Positions 10,688-22,904 are shown, counted from the stretch's first letter. The stretch is DNA of 64,000 nt from Onthophagus taurus (GCF_036711975.1 NC_091967.1:30295501-30359500), one strand, 5' to 3'. The notes: a model not told the origin generated them from the letters alone. A program made the numbers and translations.

Positions 10688-11361
10688 TGCTCTTTAATAA
10701 ATTAAAATTTTAATATTTAATTATTTCTCACGAAAAGTTTTTACTTTTTCTATTTTTTATATATTTCATAGTGCTGTAAGGAGTGTTCTCTCCCGTGTTC
10801 CTAGTTTATTAACTGATTCTTTATAGTATTATTATAAGTATTGTTTTCTTTTTTCATTTTGTTGCTGTTTATTGAGTGTTACTGTTATTTTTAGTGTTAC
10901 GTTTAAATTACCTATCAGAAGTATGCATTTTTATTGATTGTTTAATATTTAATTTATTCTCCGCTTTAAAAAGCCCCGCGAGCAAACTTGATTTAAAAGT
11001 AAAAAAAAAGAAAAACATGTATTTTTCAATTCCGCTTCATAATTATGCCATCTAGTGGCCACAAACTTAACTAATGGTAGAGCGATGTCTATTTTGCACG
11101 GCCACACACACAGACACGACCGCTGAGTTCCCCCACATCATGACAGTTTCATCACGGTTCAATGCAGGATAACCATAGAAACCTGTAAAATTAATTTCCT
11201 TTTTTTGGAACTGAACTCGCTATATTATTATTATTGCCGTTTTTATTAAAAAAAAACCTAGGATATGAGTATTCAAATGTTTAGTTAATAATAAAGTTAA
11301 TATTTTTTTTGTTAATTATAACCATGTTTCCTTATCAATTTAACAAGTTGACTAAAACATT

Positions 11362-11602
11362 ACAGTACCAATAAGTTTTATCAAAGTCAACATATTTTTT
11401 TACGTGCAATTAAAAGGTGTAATAAAAACTATAGCATTCCATTTAAAATAACGAAGTTATGATCTACTTCCGGTAGACCGGAAGTGGTAGACATCTTAAA
11501 AATATTTTAGATCGAAAGTTCCCAATGATCAACCCAGGCTACCAAAATTAAGAAAAAAACTATACGAATAGGGGAACCTAGAAAAGTTACGTGAGACACC
11601 TG
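11362..11602 (-). repeat. family A right-end copy
   Basis: Minus-strand fragment of the family described at 5518. It ends in gttacgtgagacacctg followed by TA and abuts the THAP element at 11607. Bases 10770-11361 between repeats hold nothing recognisable. Confidence 0.6.
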
Positions 11603-11606
11603 TATA

Positions 11607-13341
11607 AGAGGTTGTCTAGGTTCCTATATTGTAATCATCGAGATATACTATATTTACTGGAGTGCGTGCTTTGGACTAAAAAACGAGCCGGTCGACTCGA
11701 CGACTTCCCCCACCCTATAGCGGCAAGAAGCTTCAGTTCCGTATGTAACATATAGGTGTTAACGTGTTGTTTAAGTGAATAAAGATTGCATTAAATACAT
11801 TTTTTTATAAACTTTTTAATATTGTGTTTAAATTAGTGTATTATATAAATCTATAAAGATGGTAAATTCTTGTTCTGCATACGGATGTACAAATAGACAA
11901 TCAACAGGAAGTGGTTTACAATTTCAATTTTTAGATTCAGGTTTGTGGTAATATTATAATATATGTATAAATGTTCCAGATTTCCATTAAATAAGCCTGG
12001 AGTTTTAAAAAAATGGATAAAGGAAGTACGCAGGAAAAATTTTAAGCCAACGGATTATCAAATACGACCAGGTGCCAGCAAGGGATGGCTAAAAGAAGAT
12101 GCATTTCCTTCAGTGTTTAAAGGATTTCCAAATCCCCTTCAAAAACCTCCTCCATCCAAAAGACGTTTATTGTCTAGAGTAATTGAGAAAGAGAAAAAGG
12201 TAAATACCATTTATATTAAAAATATGTTGAAAATTAAAATATGAATTAGTTTTGTTTTAATCTTTATAGGCTGATGATATTGAGAACATGCCAAGCACTA
12301 CACCCGACTTATCTGAGATATCTGAACAGGTAAAACTTTATTATCTATTATCGAAGAGATCACAAAATTATAAAATATTTTTCAGAATGCAATGCACTGT
12401 GATGTGGGTATCCAGTGTATTATTCAGCCACCAACTAAGATAAAATTGAGACGAAAAATTAAGATCTTGCAGCAACAAGTAAAACGTCGGGATGTACGAA
12501 TCAAAAGTTTGAACAAATTTTATAAACCCAACATTTTATAAACATAAGAGCTAATCATTATGGAAAACAATTTAATTTACAAAATGTTCTAAAGAATAAT
12601 TCTTCTGTTCGCCAAAAACTAACTAAATTAATATTATTTAATAATGTATAATTTAAATATATCTATGTTATATTTCTAATAAATAATCCAAAAAAAAACA
12701 AGCTTTGAAGTATTTTTTATTTATTTCCTAAACTATAATAACTTAAATATATATTATTTGGTATTTTTCATCATTATTGAATAACATTATTTGAATTATT
12801 TAGTAAATATTGAATAAATTCATGCAGAATCATATCCATTAGTTAGTACTATTTGTATTTCTTGCCGTTATAGAGTGGGGGAACATGCTGGCGAGCCGGA
12901 CCGTTTTCTCGACCAAGCGAATATCGTGAGCACGCACTCCAGTAAAGTATATGTATCTCGATGATTGTAATTCTTTGATTTTAGTTTGTGTGCGAGAGGC
13001 AAGAGTGGAAGTGTTTCATGACGTAAGTGGCGACGGATTGCGCGCGCACCCCAATGTCATGTTTAGTGACAGTTTAAGTGTCTTATCTAGTATAACATAA
13101 ATCTATTACTACTCTAGCTTCCTTCAATTATTTTATGATAAGTGAATTTACATTAAAAATTAAGTTGAATTATTTTCTGTTTTACTACCGCAGCTAATTA
13201 GATACTACACTAAATATATTAAAGTAAAACGTTAATTAAGTTAAGTAATGAAAGTTTTAGTAATTTGAATTATTTCCTGGTATTATTTGTCGCCATTGAC
13301 GTAATGCGCAGTATGGATGCGTATAAACTTAGACAACCTCT
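11607..13341 (+). mobile_element. THAP-bearing DNA transposon with TATA flanks
   Basis: Terminal inverted repeats AGAGGTTGTCTA(g/a)GTT at 11607-11622 and 13326-13341, each flanked by TATA (11603-11606 and 13342-13345). A second, inner inverted pair lies at about 11629-11730 and 12870-12985 (tttactggagtgcgtgct and gagccgg(t/a)cg blocks). It carries one spliced THAP-like gene and no recognisable catalytic transposase domain. P-superfamily transposases start with a THAP domain, so a P-like non-autonomous element is the natural guess, but the termini do not prove it. Confidence 0.6.
11859..12541 (+). CDS. THAP-like DNA-binding protein with C-terminal coiled coil (spliced, degenerate finger)
   Basis: Probably a four-exon gene. 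Exon 1 starts with the ATG at 11859 (MVNSCSAYGCTNRQ, the C-x4-C of a THAP finger). Exon 2 (about 11980-12199) gives RFPLNKPGVLKKWIKEVRR and PGASKGWLKEDAFPSVF, both typical THAP-region blocks. Exon 3 (12270-12329) and exon 4 (12386-12541) have clean gt/ag borders and keep phase 0. The last exon ends in a basic coiled coil (KLRRKIKILQQQVKRRD). Two oddities stand out. The second half of the zinc site (C-x2-H, expected between DYQ and IRPG) is absent, by an apparent in-frame loss. The first intron would be under 40 bp, and the obvious splice pair does not keep frame. A DNA-binding or repressor-like role is inference; it may be dead. Confidence 0.55.
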
Positions 13342-13345
13342 TATA

Positions 13346-13980
13346 TACTAACCTTGACGTTTTCCTCCATGGTCTTTTGTTTCGACCAACGATTTCGCAA
13401 CGTCGCTCGCTTCGCTTCTGTATGGATAGGCGATAACGCCTTACAAACTATGCTATTGATAAATATCGCATGTTTGTAAACAGTTGGTGCTTTGATTTCC
13501 TTTAATTTTGCGTTAAATTGGGCTAAAACTAATTGATAAATAGATTTACTGAATGTAAATTTATTATATTGAATTGTGGTTACTTCACGCACGGAAACAA
13601 AAAGAAGAGGAGAATTTACTCCTTTCTATAACATTGGATGGTAGAAAGAAAAAACGAATTTTTCATTTAATAGTTTTATTAACAGAGTGGCTCTTACATT
13701 GACGTCTGGGTGTGCAATGCATACTCAACAAATTGTAATTAGCACGTACATTAAATTTTGCAAAATAAATATAAAATGAAAAAATTAATTATTAATCATT
13801 AATTTAATTGTCAATAATATCACACAAATACAAATAACACATACCAAATAAATAGAACGTAAGCGTAAATAGAACGTATTAGTACAATCGGCAATTAAAA
13901 GTACATACAAAGGGTTTTAAATCTCAATTAACGGGCTTCTCTTGACCGAGAGTCTCAGTTCTCAACTCTTCTTTCCGAAC
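13346..13980. other. unclassified AT-rich stretch
   Basis: One 83-codon minus-strand ORF (13592-13341) overlaps the edge of the THAP element and matches nothing I recognise. The rest has no motif I can name. The tail (13930-13980) resembles 15055-15110 just beyond the PLE insertion. Confidence 0.3.
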
Positions 13981-14178
13981 TCCACTCTAGGAATTAAATA
14001 AAATAAACGTCAGGTTGTTTAGATTAATTATGTTATTTCGTGAAATCAGCAAAATCGTCCTCAGGCACGACTGCAACCGAAAAACTTGAATTAACTTATA
14101 TACCCCAACGTAAAGTCCAAAACTCAATATCTGACCATACCATAAAATCCATTACTAGAACCTAAATTCAAGAACAAT

Positions 14179-14391
14179 TTGAAAAAATACAACATAACGC
14201 CTGCGTTGAAATCAGGTAAAAAAGTCTCAGGTCAACTTATGTATAATAAACCGAGATTTAATTTTTTAGAATTAAGTGGAGTGCATGAGATGTCTTGTAA
14301 AGATTGTGGGTGGATGTATATAGGTCAGACGGACAGGAATCTGAGAGTCCGAGCACGAGATCATCTTACTAAGGATTCCTCCGTTTTCTGA
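14179..14391 (+). pseudogene. PLE GIY-YIG endonuclease fragment
   Basis: A 70-codon remnant of a PLE C-terminus, different from the element at 1-4243. GVHEMSCKDCGWMYIGQTDR matches the GIY-YIG start with its CxxC pair, followed by the arginine helix (LRVRARDH). A TGA stop near 14389 cuts it; KHLKEHEHSAD, expected next, can still be read beyond the stop. All of the RT is missing. The family call rests on the GIY-YIG/CxxC signature and on the PLE-type ends around it. Confidence 0.75.
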
Positions 14392-14927
14392 AAACACCTA
14401 AAAGAACACGAGCACTCTGCAGACATATATTAGAAACATAAGATTACTAAAACATGTCAACAAACCCATGGAACTTGACCTATCTGAAGAGTTCTTTATA
14501 CATTCCAATAAAGAAAATACTAAAAAGCCACTATTGAATGACATCACCGGATTTTTTAACAACATATTTTAACATTTCTTAAAATATATAAAAAATTAAA
14601 TTAATTTCTAAAGTTCCCCTTTTCAAATAAATAAATATCCTAATAATTATCCTAAATATATATTCAAATAAATATCCTTGGATTCAGTAAACATTTCTGT
14701 TGGTTAATTTCTTGAAGACCACGTTAAATGGAACAGGTATAACCTACCTCTCATTTTAATTTTGTATAATCTCTCTTCCCTCTTTTATAAAGAAGTTAAA
14801 AATAATAGCTAAGATAAATGATCATATAGTTATAAAGGACTAATTCCTTTGGAATTTTGCCTTTTAATATACCTTCACGATAAATTATTGACACCTTGAT
14901 TGCCCGCAGCTACGGTTGCAGTCGTGG

Positions 14928-14953
14928 CTGAGGGCGATTTCATAATCGAAATG
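14928..14953 (+). ncRNA. hammerhead-like hairpin
   Basis: CTGAGGGC, 4-bp stem GATT/AATC, GAAATG. Same box order as the other PLE-end hairpins, with an unrelated stem sequence. Confidence 0.4.
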
Positions 14954-15317
14954 CACCTCGTTGTATAGCACCGATTTCACAAAATAATATAATTCATCTA
15001 AGCAACCTAACTTTTATTTAATTTAATAATACTTAAGATGCCCTAGAGTAAACGCTTGCTTTCATCCACTCTAGGAATTCCAACTCTTGACCGAACTCTA
15101 AAAACTAATATCGAACTGCCTGGTCTTTTCTTCCGTCTGAGATTTTAAACCCTTTGCTTCGAGCGCTCTTAACCTAAACAATTGTTTCAAACTCGGACCT
15201 TTGAAAACGTTCCGCACTAAACTAAAGTAGGGGAGAAATCCTAGAGAACCCTTCTCGAGATAGTGAAACAAAAATAGTAAGTGACACACAAAAAATCAAA
15301 ATGTGAATCGAAATAAT

Positions 15318-18300
15318 TCTTCCGAATATTGTCGCGCAACAGTTCAGAATACATTAGAAATGGCATACATTAGAAATGGCATACATTAGAAGTGGTATAC
15401 ATTAGAAATAGCATACATTGGAAATCGACAAGGGCGTGGATATGATATTACCATTCTTCCGAATATTGTCGCTCAACTGCTCAGGATACAGTAGAAATGA
15501 CATACATTAGAAATGGCATACATTAGAAATGGTATACATTACAAATGGCATACATTAGAAATGGCATACATTAGAAATGGTATACATTACAAATGGCATA
15601 TATTAGAAATCGACAACGTCGTGGATATCATATTAGCGTTCTTCCGAATATTGCCGCTCAACTGCTCAGGATACATTAGAAATGGCATACATTAGAAATG
15701 GTATACAGTAGAAATGGCCTACATTAGAAATCGACAACGTCGTGGATATGATATTAGCATTCTTCCGAATATTGTCGCTCAACTGCTCAAAATACATTAG
15801 AAATGCTATACAGTAGAAATGGCCTACATTAGAAATCGACAACGTCGTGGATATGATATTAGCATTCTTTCGAATATTGTCGCTCAACTGCTCAGGATAC
15901 ATTAGAAATGGCATACATTAGAAATGGTATACATTAGAAATGGTATACATTAGAAATGGTATATAGTAGAAATGGCATACATTATAAATGGTACACATTA
16001 GAAATAGCATACTTTAGAAATGGCATATATTAGAAATGGCATACATTAGAAATGGTATATAGTAGAAATGGCATACATTATAAATGGTACACATTAGAAA
16101 TAGCATACGTTAGAAATGGCATATATTAAAAATGGTATATAGTAGAAATGGCACACATTATAAATGGTACACATTAGAAATAGCATACTTTAGAAATGGC
16201 ATATATTAGAAATGGCATACTTTAGAAATGGTATACATTAGAAATGGCATACATTAGAAATCGACAACGTCGTGGATATGATATTAGCATTCTTCCGAAT
16301 ATTGTCGTTCAACTGCTCAGGATACATTAGAAATGGCATACATTAGAAATGGTATACAGTAGAAATGGCATATATTGGAAATCGACAAGGGCGTGGGTAT
16401 GATATTACCATTCTTCCGAATATTGTCGCTCAACTGCTCAGGATACATTAGAAATGGTATACATTAGAAATCGACAAGGGCGTGGATATGATATTACGAT
16501 TCTTCCGAATATTGTCGCTCAACTGCTCAGGATACATTAGAAATAGCATAAATTAGAAATGGTATACATTAGAAATGGTATATAGTAGAAATGGCATACA
16601 TTATAAATGGTACACATTAGAAATAGCATACGTTAGAAATGGCATATATTAAAAATGGTATATAGTAGAAATGGCACACATTATAAATGGTACACATTAG
16701 AAATAGCATACTTTAGAAATGGCATATATTAGAAATGGCATACTTTAGAAATGGTATACATTAGAAATGGCATACATTAGAAATCGACAACGTCGTGGAT
16801 ATGATATTAGCATTCTTCCGAATATTGTCGTTCAACTGCTCAGGATACATTAGAAATGGCATACATTAGAAATGGTATACAGTAGAAATGGCATATATTG
16901 GAAATCGACAAGGGCGTGGGTATGATATTACCATTCTTCCGAATATTGTCGCTCAACTGCTCAGGATACATTAGAAATGGTATACATTAGAAATCGACAA
17001 GGGCGTGGATATGATATTACGATTCTTCCGAATATTGTCGCTCAACTGCTCAGGATACATTAGAAATAGCATAAATTAGAAATGGTATACATTAGAAATG
17101 GCATACATTAGAAATGGTATACATTAGAAATGACATACATTAGAAATGGCATACATTAGAAATGGCATACATTAGAAATCGTCAACGACGTGGATATGAT
17201 ATTAACATTCTTTCGAATATTGTCGCTCAACTGCTCAGGATACATTAGAAATGGCATACATTAGAAATGGTATATAGTAGAAATGGCATACATTAGAAAT
17301 GGTATACATTACAAATGGCATACATTAGAAATCGATAACGTCGTGGATATGATATTAGCATTCTTCCGAATATTGCCGCTCAACTGCTCAGGATACATTA
17401 GAAATGGCATACATTAGAAATGGCATACATTAGAAATGGTATACATTACAAATGGCATACATTAGAAATGGCATACATTAGAAATCGTCAACGGCGTGGA
17501 TATGATATTAACATTCTTTCGAATATTGTCGCTCAACTGCTCAGGATACATTAGAAATGGCATATATTAGAAATGGCATATATTAGAAATCGACAACGTC
17601 GTGGATATGATATTAGCAATCTTTCGAATATTGTCGCTCAACTGCTCAGGATACATTATAAATGGTATACATTAGAAATAGCATACATTAAAAATGGCAT
17701 ACATTAGAAATCGACAACGGAGTGGATATGATATTAGCATTCCTCCGAATATTGCCGCTCAACTGCTCAGGATACATTAGAAATGGCATACATTAGAAAT
17801 GGTATACATTACAAATGGCACACATTAGAAATGGCATACATTAGAAATCGACAACGGCGCGGATATGATATTAACATTCTTCCGAATATTGTCGCTCAAC
17901 TGCTCAGGATACATTAGAAATGGCATACATTAGAAATGGTATACATTACAAATGGTATACATTACAAATGGCATACATTAGAAATCGACAACGTCGTGGA
18001 TATATTAACATTCTTCCGAATATTGTCGCTCAACTGCTCAGGATAGATTAGAAATGGCATATATTAGAAATGGCATACATTAGAAATGGTATATAGTAGA
18101 AATGGCATACATTAGAAATGGCATACATTAGAAATGGTATACATTACAAATGGCATACATTAGAAATCGACAACGTCGTGGATATATTAACATTCTTCCG
18201 AATGTTGTCGCCCAACTGCTCAGGATACATTAGAAATGGCATATATTAGAAATGGTATAGATTAAAAATGGCATACATTATAAATGGTACACATTAGAAA

Positions 18301-18336
18301 TGGCATATATTAGAAATAGCATATATTAGAAATGGG
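15318..18336 (+). repeat. composite minisatellite (16-bp unit plus ~75-bp spacer)
   Basis: About 3 kb of a 16-bp unit (CATACATTAGAAATGG with variants) broken about 19 times by a conserved spacer. The spacer reads aaatcgacaacgtcgtggatatgatattagc, then attcttccgaatattgtcgctcaactgctcagga. A larger duplication of ~523 bp is visible (about 16101-16560 against 16624-17085). The spacer is homologous to the SNF2-helicase copy at 33.6 kb: over 42 bases ending ctgctcagg I count 34 matches. The last 16-mer runs directly into the helicase reading (aatgggttaggttgc). Short ORFs here are repeat artefacts. Confidence 0.9.
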
Positions 18337-18924
18337 TTAGGTTGCATCTAAGCCCATTCTGTTGGACCAAATGGAAAGAAACTTTAAATAATAGCATTCT
18401 CCGATATTTATTTCAGAAGATCTCATCGGCACACTATTTTGTGTGTTGTTCTCGCTCGTACACTGCTAGCTTGGAAGACGTAATACCTTAAGCGGTATTC
18501 CACCCTAACCGGCAACGGTATAGGTGGCGCTGCAAGAATTCACATTTTAAAAGCAGCGAAATTGTTTCGAACATTTGAGAAGAGGAGGGAAATTTTGAAT
18601 AAATGGAAATCAAACACGAAATTATTAATGAGCTATGAAATGTATAGAACTGTGGTAATATGTGCCGGTGACGATGATTTCATGCTCTATGTTCGCCACT
18701 GCTTGGTCGGATCCAGGGTCAGACGTTATAATCTGCGACAATGGACACCGAATCGGAGCTTTACCACTTTTAAAGTATTGTATGACGTTGGAACCAGGAA
18801 GCGCATTATCCTAAGCGACAAACCGCTTGAAAAAATACGGGCAGATTACTGGCCTATGATCGAATTTTGCGAGGCCACAATGTCTACCCGATTATGTGGA
18901 AACAGAATAAGATCAACCATTTAA
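18327..18924 (+). pseudogene. SNF2-family helicase fragment (RAD54L2/ATRX-like), copy 1
   Basis: A broken copy of the N-terminal ATPase lobe of a SNF2 helicase. From 18327 the frame reads NGLGCI, a stop, AHSVGP (motif I region), then further stops. From about 18562 it stays open: LFRTFEKRREILNKWK, LMSYEMYRTVVICA, LYVRHCLVG, VLYDVGTRKRIILSDKP, ADYWPMIEF. These blocks follow the order seen at 33641-32946. The motif II (DEGH) region is destroyed. It sits directly downstream of the minisatellite, which replaces the piece between AQLLR and NGLGC. A chromatin-remodelling role applies to the parent gene, not to this copy. Confidence 0.75.
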
Positions 18925-20517
18925 GTCTTCAATATGAATATAGTTAACTCCATGATGACTCCATGATGCGGGAGAAGATAAAAGTTCCATGCGATGTAAT
19001 GAACTCCACTTTTAGGGGAAATTTCAAAAAACAGTACAGGTTTAAGAAGAAACCTTTTAAAAAATTGTACGATAAATCGACCGTTAAAATCGTGACAATA
19101 TGTTTAAATAAAATGACATTCACATTTGCGGTCGTCTGAAGATATTTTTCTTATTAGCAAAGAATGCTTCTTATTTCTGTTTTGAAGGTGTCGAAAAATA
19201 TGTAGAATAATCTATCCAAATGTAATTTCTTGTGCCACTAGGGTTATGTACTTTTTGATAATTTTAACGAAATTGTACTGCAAGAATTAAATTTATTCTG
19301 CGGTTACAATCGATAGAAATTCTTTTAAATCAGCGGGTAAACGTTTCGTTAATCTTTGAGGTTGATTACGAGTTTAGGCAACACTAAAGTTTCTTTGTTG
19401 CAACAAATCGAAGCTGTAGTAACAAAGCTGTAGTTTTTGTTCATACATCAATTGGCAAAGATGTTTGAGAACTTCAGTAGAAAATTCTAACCTATCAAAA
19501 GATAGTGGATAGGGGATCTTAACATCATGCAATTAGCTTGTTCCCGAAAGCTTTCCATTACTTCTGGTGCTATCGAGCCGATAACAATTCAATCAGATCA
19601 TTGAATGTACAATGATTGCGATTATCTAAAATAATAATAATCTAAACAGAAACATTTACCGGAACTCGTATTTTAGTCGAAAGGCTGGTCAAGCTGAGTC
19701 TTCGGTCGGACAATATTCGAATCGTTCCTATTGCGGCGGTAAAATATAATTTAATAAAATATAGTACGTCCAAATCGGCCAATGGAGTTCGGAAAATATT
19801 CAAGTCGAGGAGAAAGTGTTTTGGTAGAACGGTCCACAAGTCTTCCCATGTTTATATCTAATATAAATTGATACAAATACACATTTGCACAGGTTTGTAC
19901 ACATTTACATATTTTTGATTCCGTTCACAAAGTGAGTTGTACTTCCTGTATTCAAGGCTCCAAAGTCTCAAACTGGTTCCAATGGTGACAACTGGTTGAT
20001 TTTACAATTGGAAGAGTTTTCATATGAGAACTCACTTAATGCTTACATTGACTCCTTGATTATTTTGGTGTGTTGAATACTATCCATGTATTATTTCTGC
20101 ACGACACATAAGTGAAGGTTCTACGACATATAAAAATTACATGAATTTATTTATATAATTTGTTACTGCAGTCATTCACCTTCAAGTGATTATCTAGCGT
20201 CTGGCTCCATATCCACTCACACACGGTTCGCTAAACACCTTTGTCGATGTCTATAACTGAAGAGCAATCTTATTAGAGCAGCAAAGGAATTAAGTGGAAT
20301 TTACCTGCTGCATCTCACTTTCGTGGAAAATAGGAAGCAAGAGTTCCATTCGTTGAGACCCACTAGGAAAAGTGTTGGCTCTAGTATTTTAACTTGCGAA
20401 GTCTCGCCTGTCTAGTCATCAACTTGTACAGATAATGGTTAAAGATTTCTGGAAAAAAAGGAAAAAATTTCATCTTCAATAAATTCAAAACGTTAATTTT
20501 TTTAATCGAAAATATTG
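18925..20517. other. non-coding stretch, partly shared with the 32.9-kb locus
   Basis: 18925-19025 shares aagataaaagttccatgcgatgtaatgaactcc with the minus strand near 32890-32925, so the duplicated unit extends beyond the helicase reading. The rest has no ORF I can support; the 65-codon minus ORF at 19642-19839 matches nothing known to me. Confidence 0.4.
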
Positions 20518-20712
20518 TCTAGGGAGCCACCACTTTCGGTCTACCGCAAATAAGATAAGAACTTTCTTAATTAACTGGAATAACTAACTTCTAGTACTCT
20601 AAGTACTAGCATCCGTCATCGCATATGTTTTAACTATCAAAACAATACGCATATGTTAGAAAAACTCTTAATACGCATTTTTCGTTTTCAGGTTATTTTA
20701 ATGAATCTTTTA
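20518..20712 (+). repeat. family A worn copy
   Basis: Diverged match (gccaccactttcggtctaccg, then ttttcgttttcaggttatttt) to the repeat at 5518. Confidence 0.4.
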
Positions 20713-20929
20713 GTAACCACTATGATTCAATTTGACCGAAAAACATTAAAATATTTAGGAATAACCATGTAAAAATTTGTTTATTTTAATAATAATAATT
20801 AATCATTAGACTTCAACAGAAATAAGTCATTTTTTTTATTTTCCAATACAAAAATCATTTTTTTTTAAATACTGATTATTTTTTTTTAATATGTGAGAAC
20901 ACCCCCACAAGGAGGTAAGACAATTTACG

Positions 20930-21185
20930 TACCTGGAGAATTTGCTTTTCGAGCGGATAATAGCGTGAGAGAGTTAGAAACGCAAGTAGATTATTGGGAC
21001 AGATATTAAGCGGGGAGAACGAATATTTGGGAAGGATTTGTGCAGGCGGAAAATAATGTTATTATGGACTGGTGAGGAGTGTGTTAATCTATGGAGTAGA
21101 AGTATAGGGGTGGAAGGAATACAAAATGGTAAAGGAGATCTAGGAGAAATATTGGAAGTGGGTCCTGAGTGTGAATGCATCATGA
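20930..21185 (+). pseudogene. LINE reverse transcriptase C-terminal relic
   Basis: Interrupted plus-strand readings include LGQILSGENEYLGRICAGGK and, in the same region, LIYGVEV-GWKEYKMVKEI and EKYWKWVL. This resembles the thumb and post-RT segment of non-LTR retrotransposons (the YGxExWGWKE…LEKxQxKYLRWVLG theme). Several stops and no catalytic core remain. The clade cannot be assigned. Confidence 0.45.
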
Positions 21186-21559
21186 AGTGGACCATTTTAT
21201 ATTGTAGCTAGTATGTTTAAATTGTATACAGAAAGTAACAATAAACGATATTATATAATTAAAGTTAAATCAGTACTAATTAAAGTACTAATTTATAAAT
21301 GAGAGATAAACAAAAAAACTGACAAAAATGGACAGAATGCAATATTAAGAACAATAATCATAAAACATCAATAAAACATTAAAATTTACAAAGTTTTCAA
21401 TATCTTTGGATACTATTACGACAAAAAAAAATTAAAAATCGGCAAAAATGTCATTTTTATATGGCTTTTAAAAGATTCTGCAACGGGCATATTATTATTA
21501 TGTATACCAAGAATTTCATATAACTCGCAATATATGAATGTAGTAGTTACGAAATTACT

Positions 21560-22903
21560 ATCAAGTCTATTAAAGCACCAATGTCAGACATATTAAAAGA
21601 AGAAAATGATCATGTATTTTTTGTTTCTATTTTTCCAACGTATACGACATGAGTAAAAGGAAAATTGGATACTAAAAAAGAAATTTTCAAAACACCTACA
21701 GTAGAATATTACCAAGAACCCCACAAGTAATTGAGTATCAAGCGAATAATATGATCAATGGACTCGCTTATGTACCACCTGAAACGTGTCAAGTGGGACC
21801 GAATTTAATTACGTTATCTTTCATATTTGATACAAACAAATAAAAATTTAATGAAAACAAATGTGAGACCAGTGTTTAAGTTAGAAGAGCAATAGAATAT
21901 TGGAGAAAAAGCAACAGAAGAAAGAGAAACAAAAATGGAAGAACAAATAAACACCATTATAGAAAAAAATAATAATGACGAAAATCTTAACATCGAAGAA
22001 AGAGAATCCCTCAAAGCACTCTTATTAAAATTTAAAGAAATAGTTTACGTGGAAGGAGAAAAACTTTCGTTTACGCATATAGAATTATAAAATTAAACAT
22101 AGCCTAAACATGAGAGGCGAAAAACCTGTGTATATTAAAATGTATAGACAGCCGATAGAAATGAAAGAAGAAATAAAAAACAATTAAACCAAGACATTAT
22201 TCAGGAGTCGATATCGTCATGGTCAGCACCGGTACATATAGTTACAACGGAGAAGGATGGAAGATTGAAAAAACGAATGGTAGTAGATTATAGATAACTG
22301 AATAAAAACATGATCCGATACCAAAGATACCGGATATTTTAGATAAATTATGAAGAGGCCAATATTTTTCGTCTATTGACCTTGCAAGCGGATATCACCA
22401 AGTCGAAATAGATGAAAAGGATATTTCCAAAATAGCATTTTCAACAGAGCAAGGACATTTTGAATTTAAAAGAATGCCATTTGGCTTGAAAAATGCACCT
22501 GCTACATTCCAGAGACTTATGGATAACATTCTCAAAGGATTATTACAGGAGGACACCAGCGTGGTTTATCTAGACGACATAATTGTATTCTCAACATCGT
22601 TGGAAGAGCATATGCGGAAATTAACAAATGGTATTTAAACGCCTACAAGAAGCAAATTTCAAAATTAAATTAGAAAGGTGCGAATTCTTGAAACATGAGC
22701 TGAAATACTTGGGGCACTTGATAACTAAAGTCGGGGTGAGACCAAACCCGGAAAAAATAAGAGCGATAAGAAGATACCTAATACCAAAAACAAAGACGGA
22801 GATAAAAGCATTCCTCGGGTTGTTGGGATATTACAGGAAGTTTATCAATGACTTTGCTGACTTAACCAAACCTCAACAATTATACAGTCTGAGGAATTCG
22901 AAA
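21560..22903 (+). pseudogene. Ty3/gypsy pol remnant: RT (297/17.6-like)
   Basis: A frameshifted pol. From about 21950 it shows IEERESLKALLLKFK, then the RT start (EKPVYIKMYRQP). Fragments of the RT core follow in shifting frames between 22190 and 22620 (the [22 protein letters not shown] and YLDDIIVFS blocks are all recognisable). A clean stretch at 22628-22903 holds [27 protein letters not shown] and FLGLLGYYRKFI. RNase H is missing: at about 22904 the sequence jumps to the integrase. It is inactive. The 297/17.6-like assignment rests on overall motif wording and is tentative. Confidence 0.8.
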
Positions 22904-22904
22904 G

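Larger units (their letters stand above)
10361..10769. repeat. inverted pair of PLE-type terminal segments
   Basis: Arms 10361-10465 and 10654-10769 are inverted copies ending in CTGAAGAT, stem GAAAC/GTTTC, GAAACATGTC (hairpins at 10433-10464 minus and 10656-10687 plus). About 190 bp of AT-rich DNA separates them. They resemble two PLE termini brought head-to-head with all coding sequence lost. Confidence 0.6.
13996..15064 (+). mobile_element. truncated Penelope-like element with 15-bp target duplication
   Basis: Flanked by direct repeats TCCACTCTAGGAATT at 13981-13995 and 15065-15079, in the size range of PLE/LINE target duplications. The left end (13996-14082) is inverted relative to about 14912-15021 (cggttgcagtcgtg(c/g)ctgagg). 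It contains a GIY-YIG fragment and a hammerhead-like hairpin at 14928-14953. A 43-bp tail lies between the inverted end and the right duplication. Confidence 0.65.

Noticed and set aside
15318-18336. CRISPR-like array of short repeats and spacers
   Set aside because: The 16-bp units are imperfect, spacers are all the same sequence, and the surroundings are plainly eukaryotic with no cas genes.
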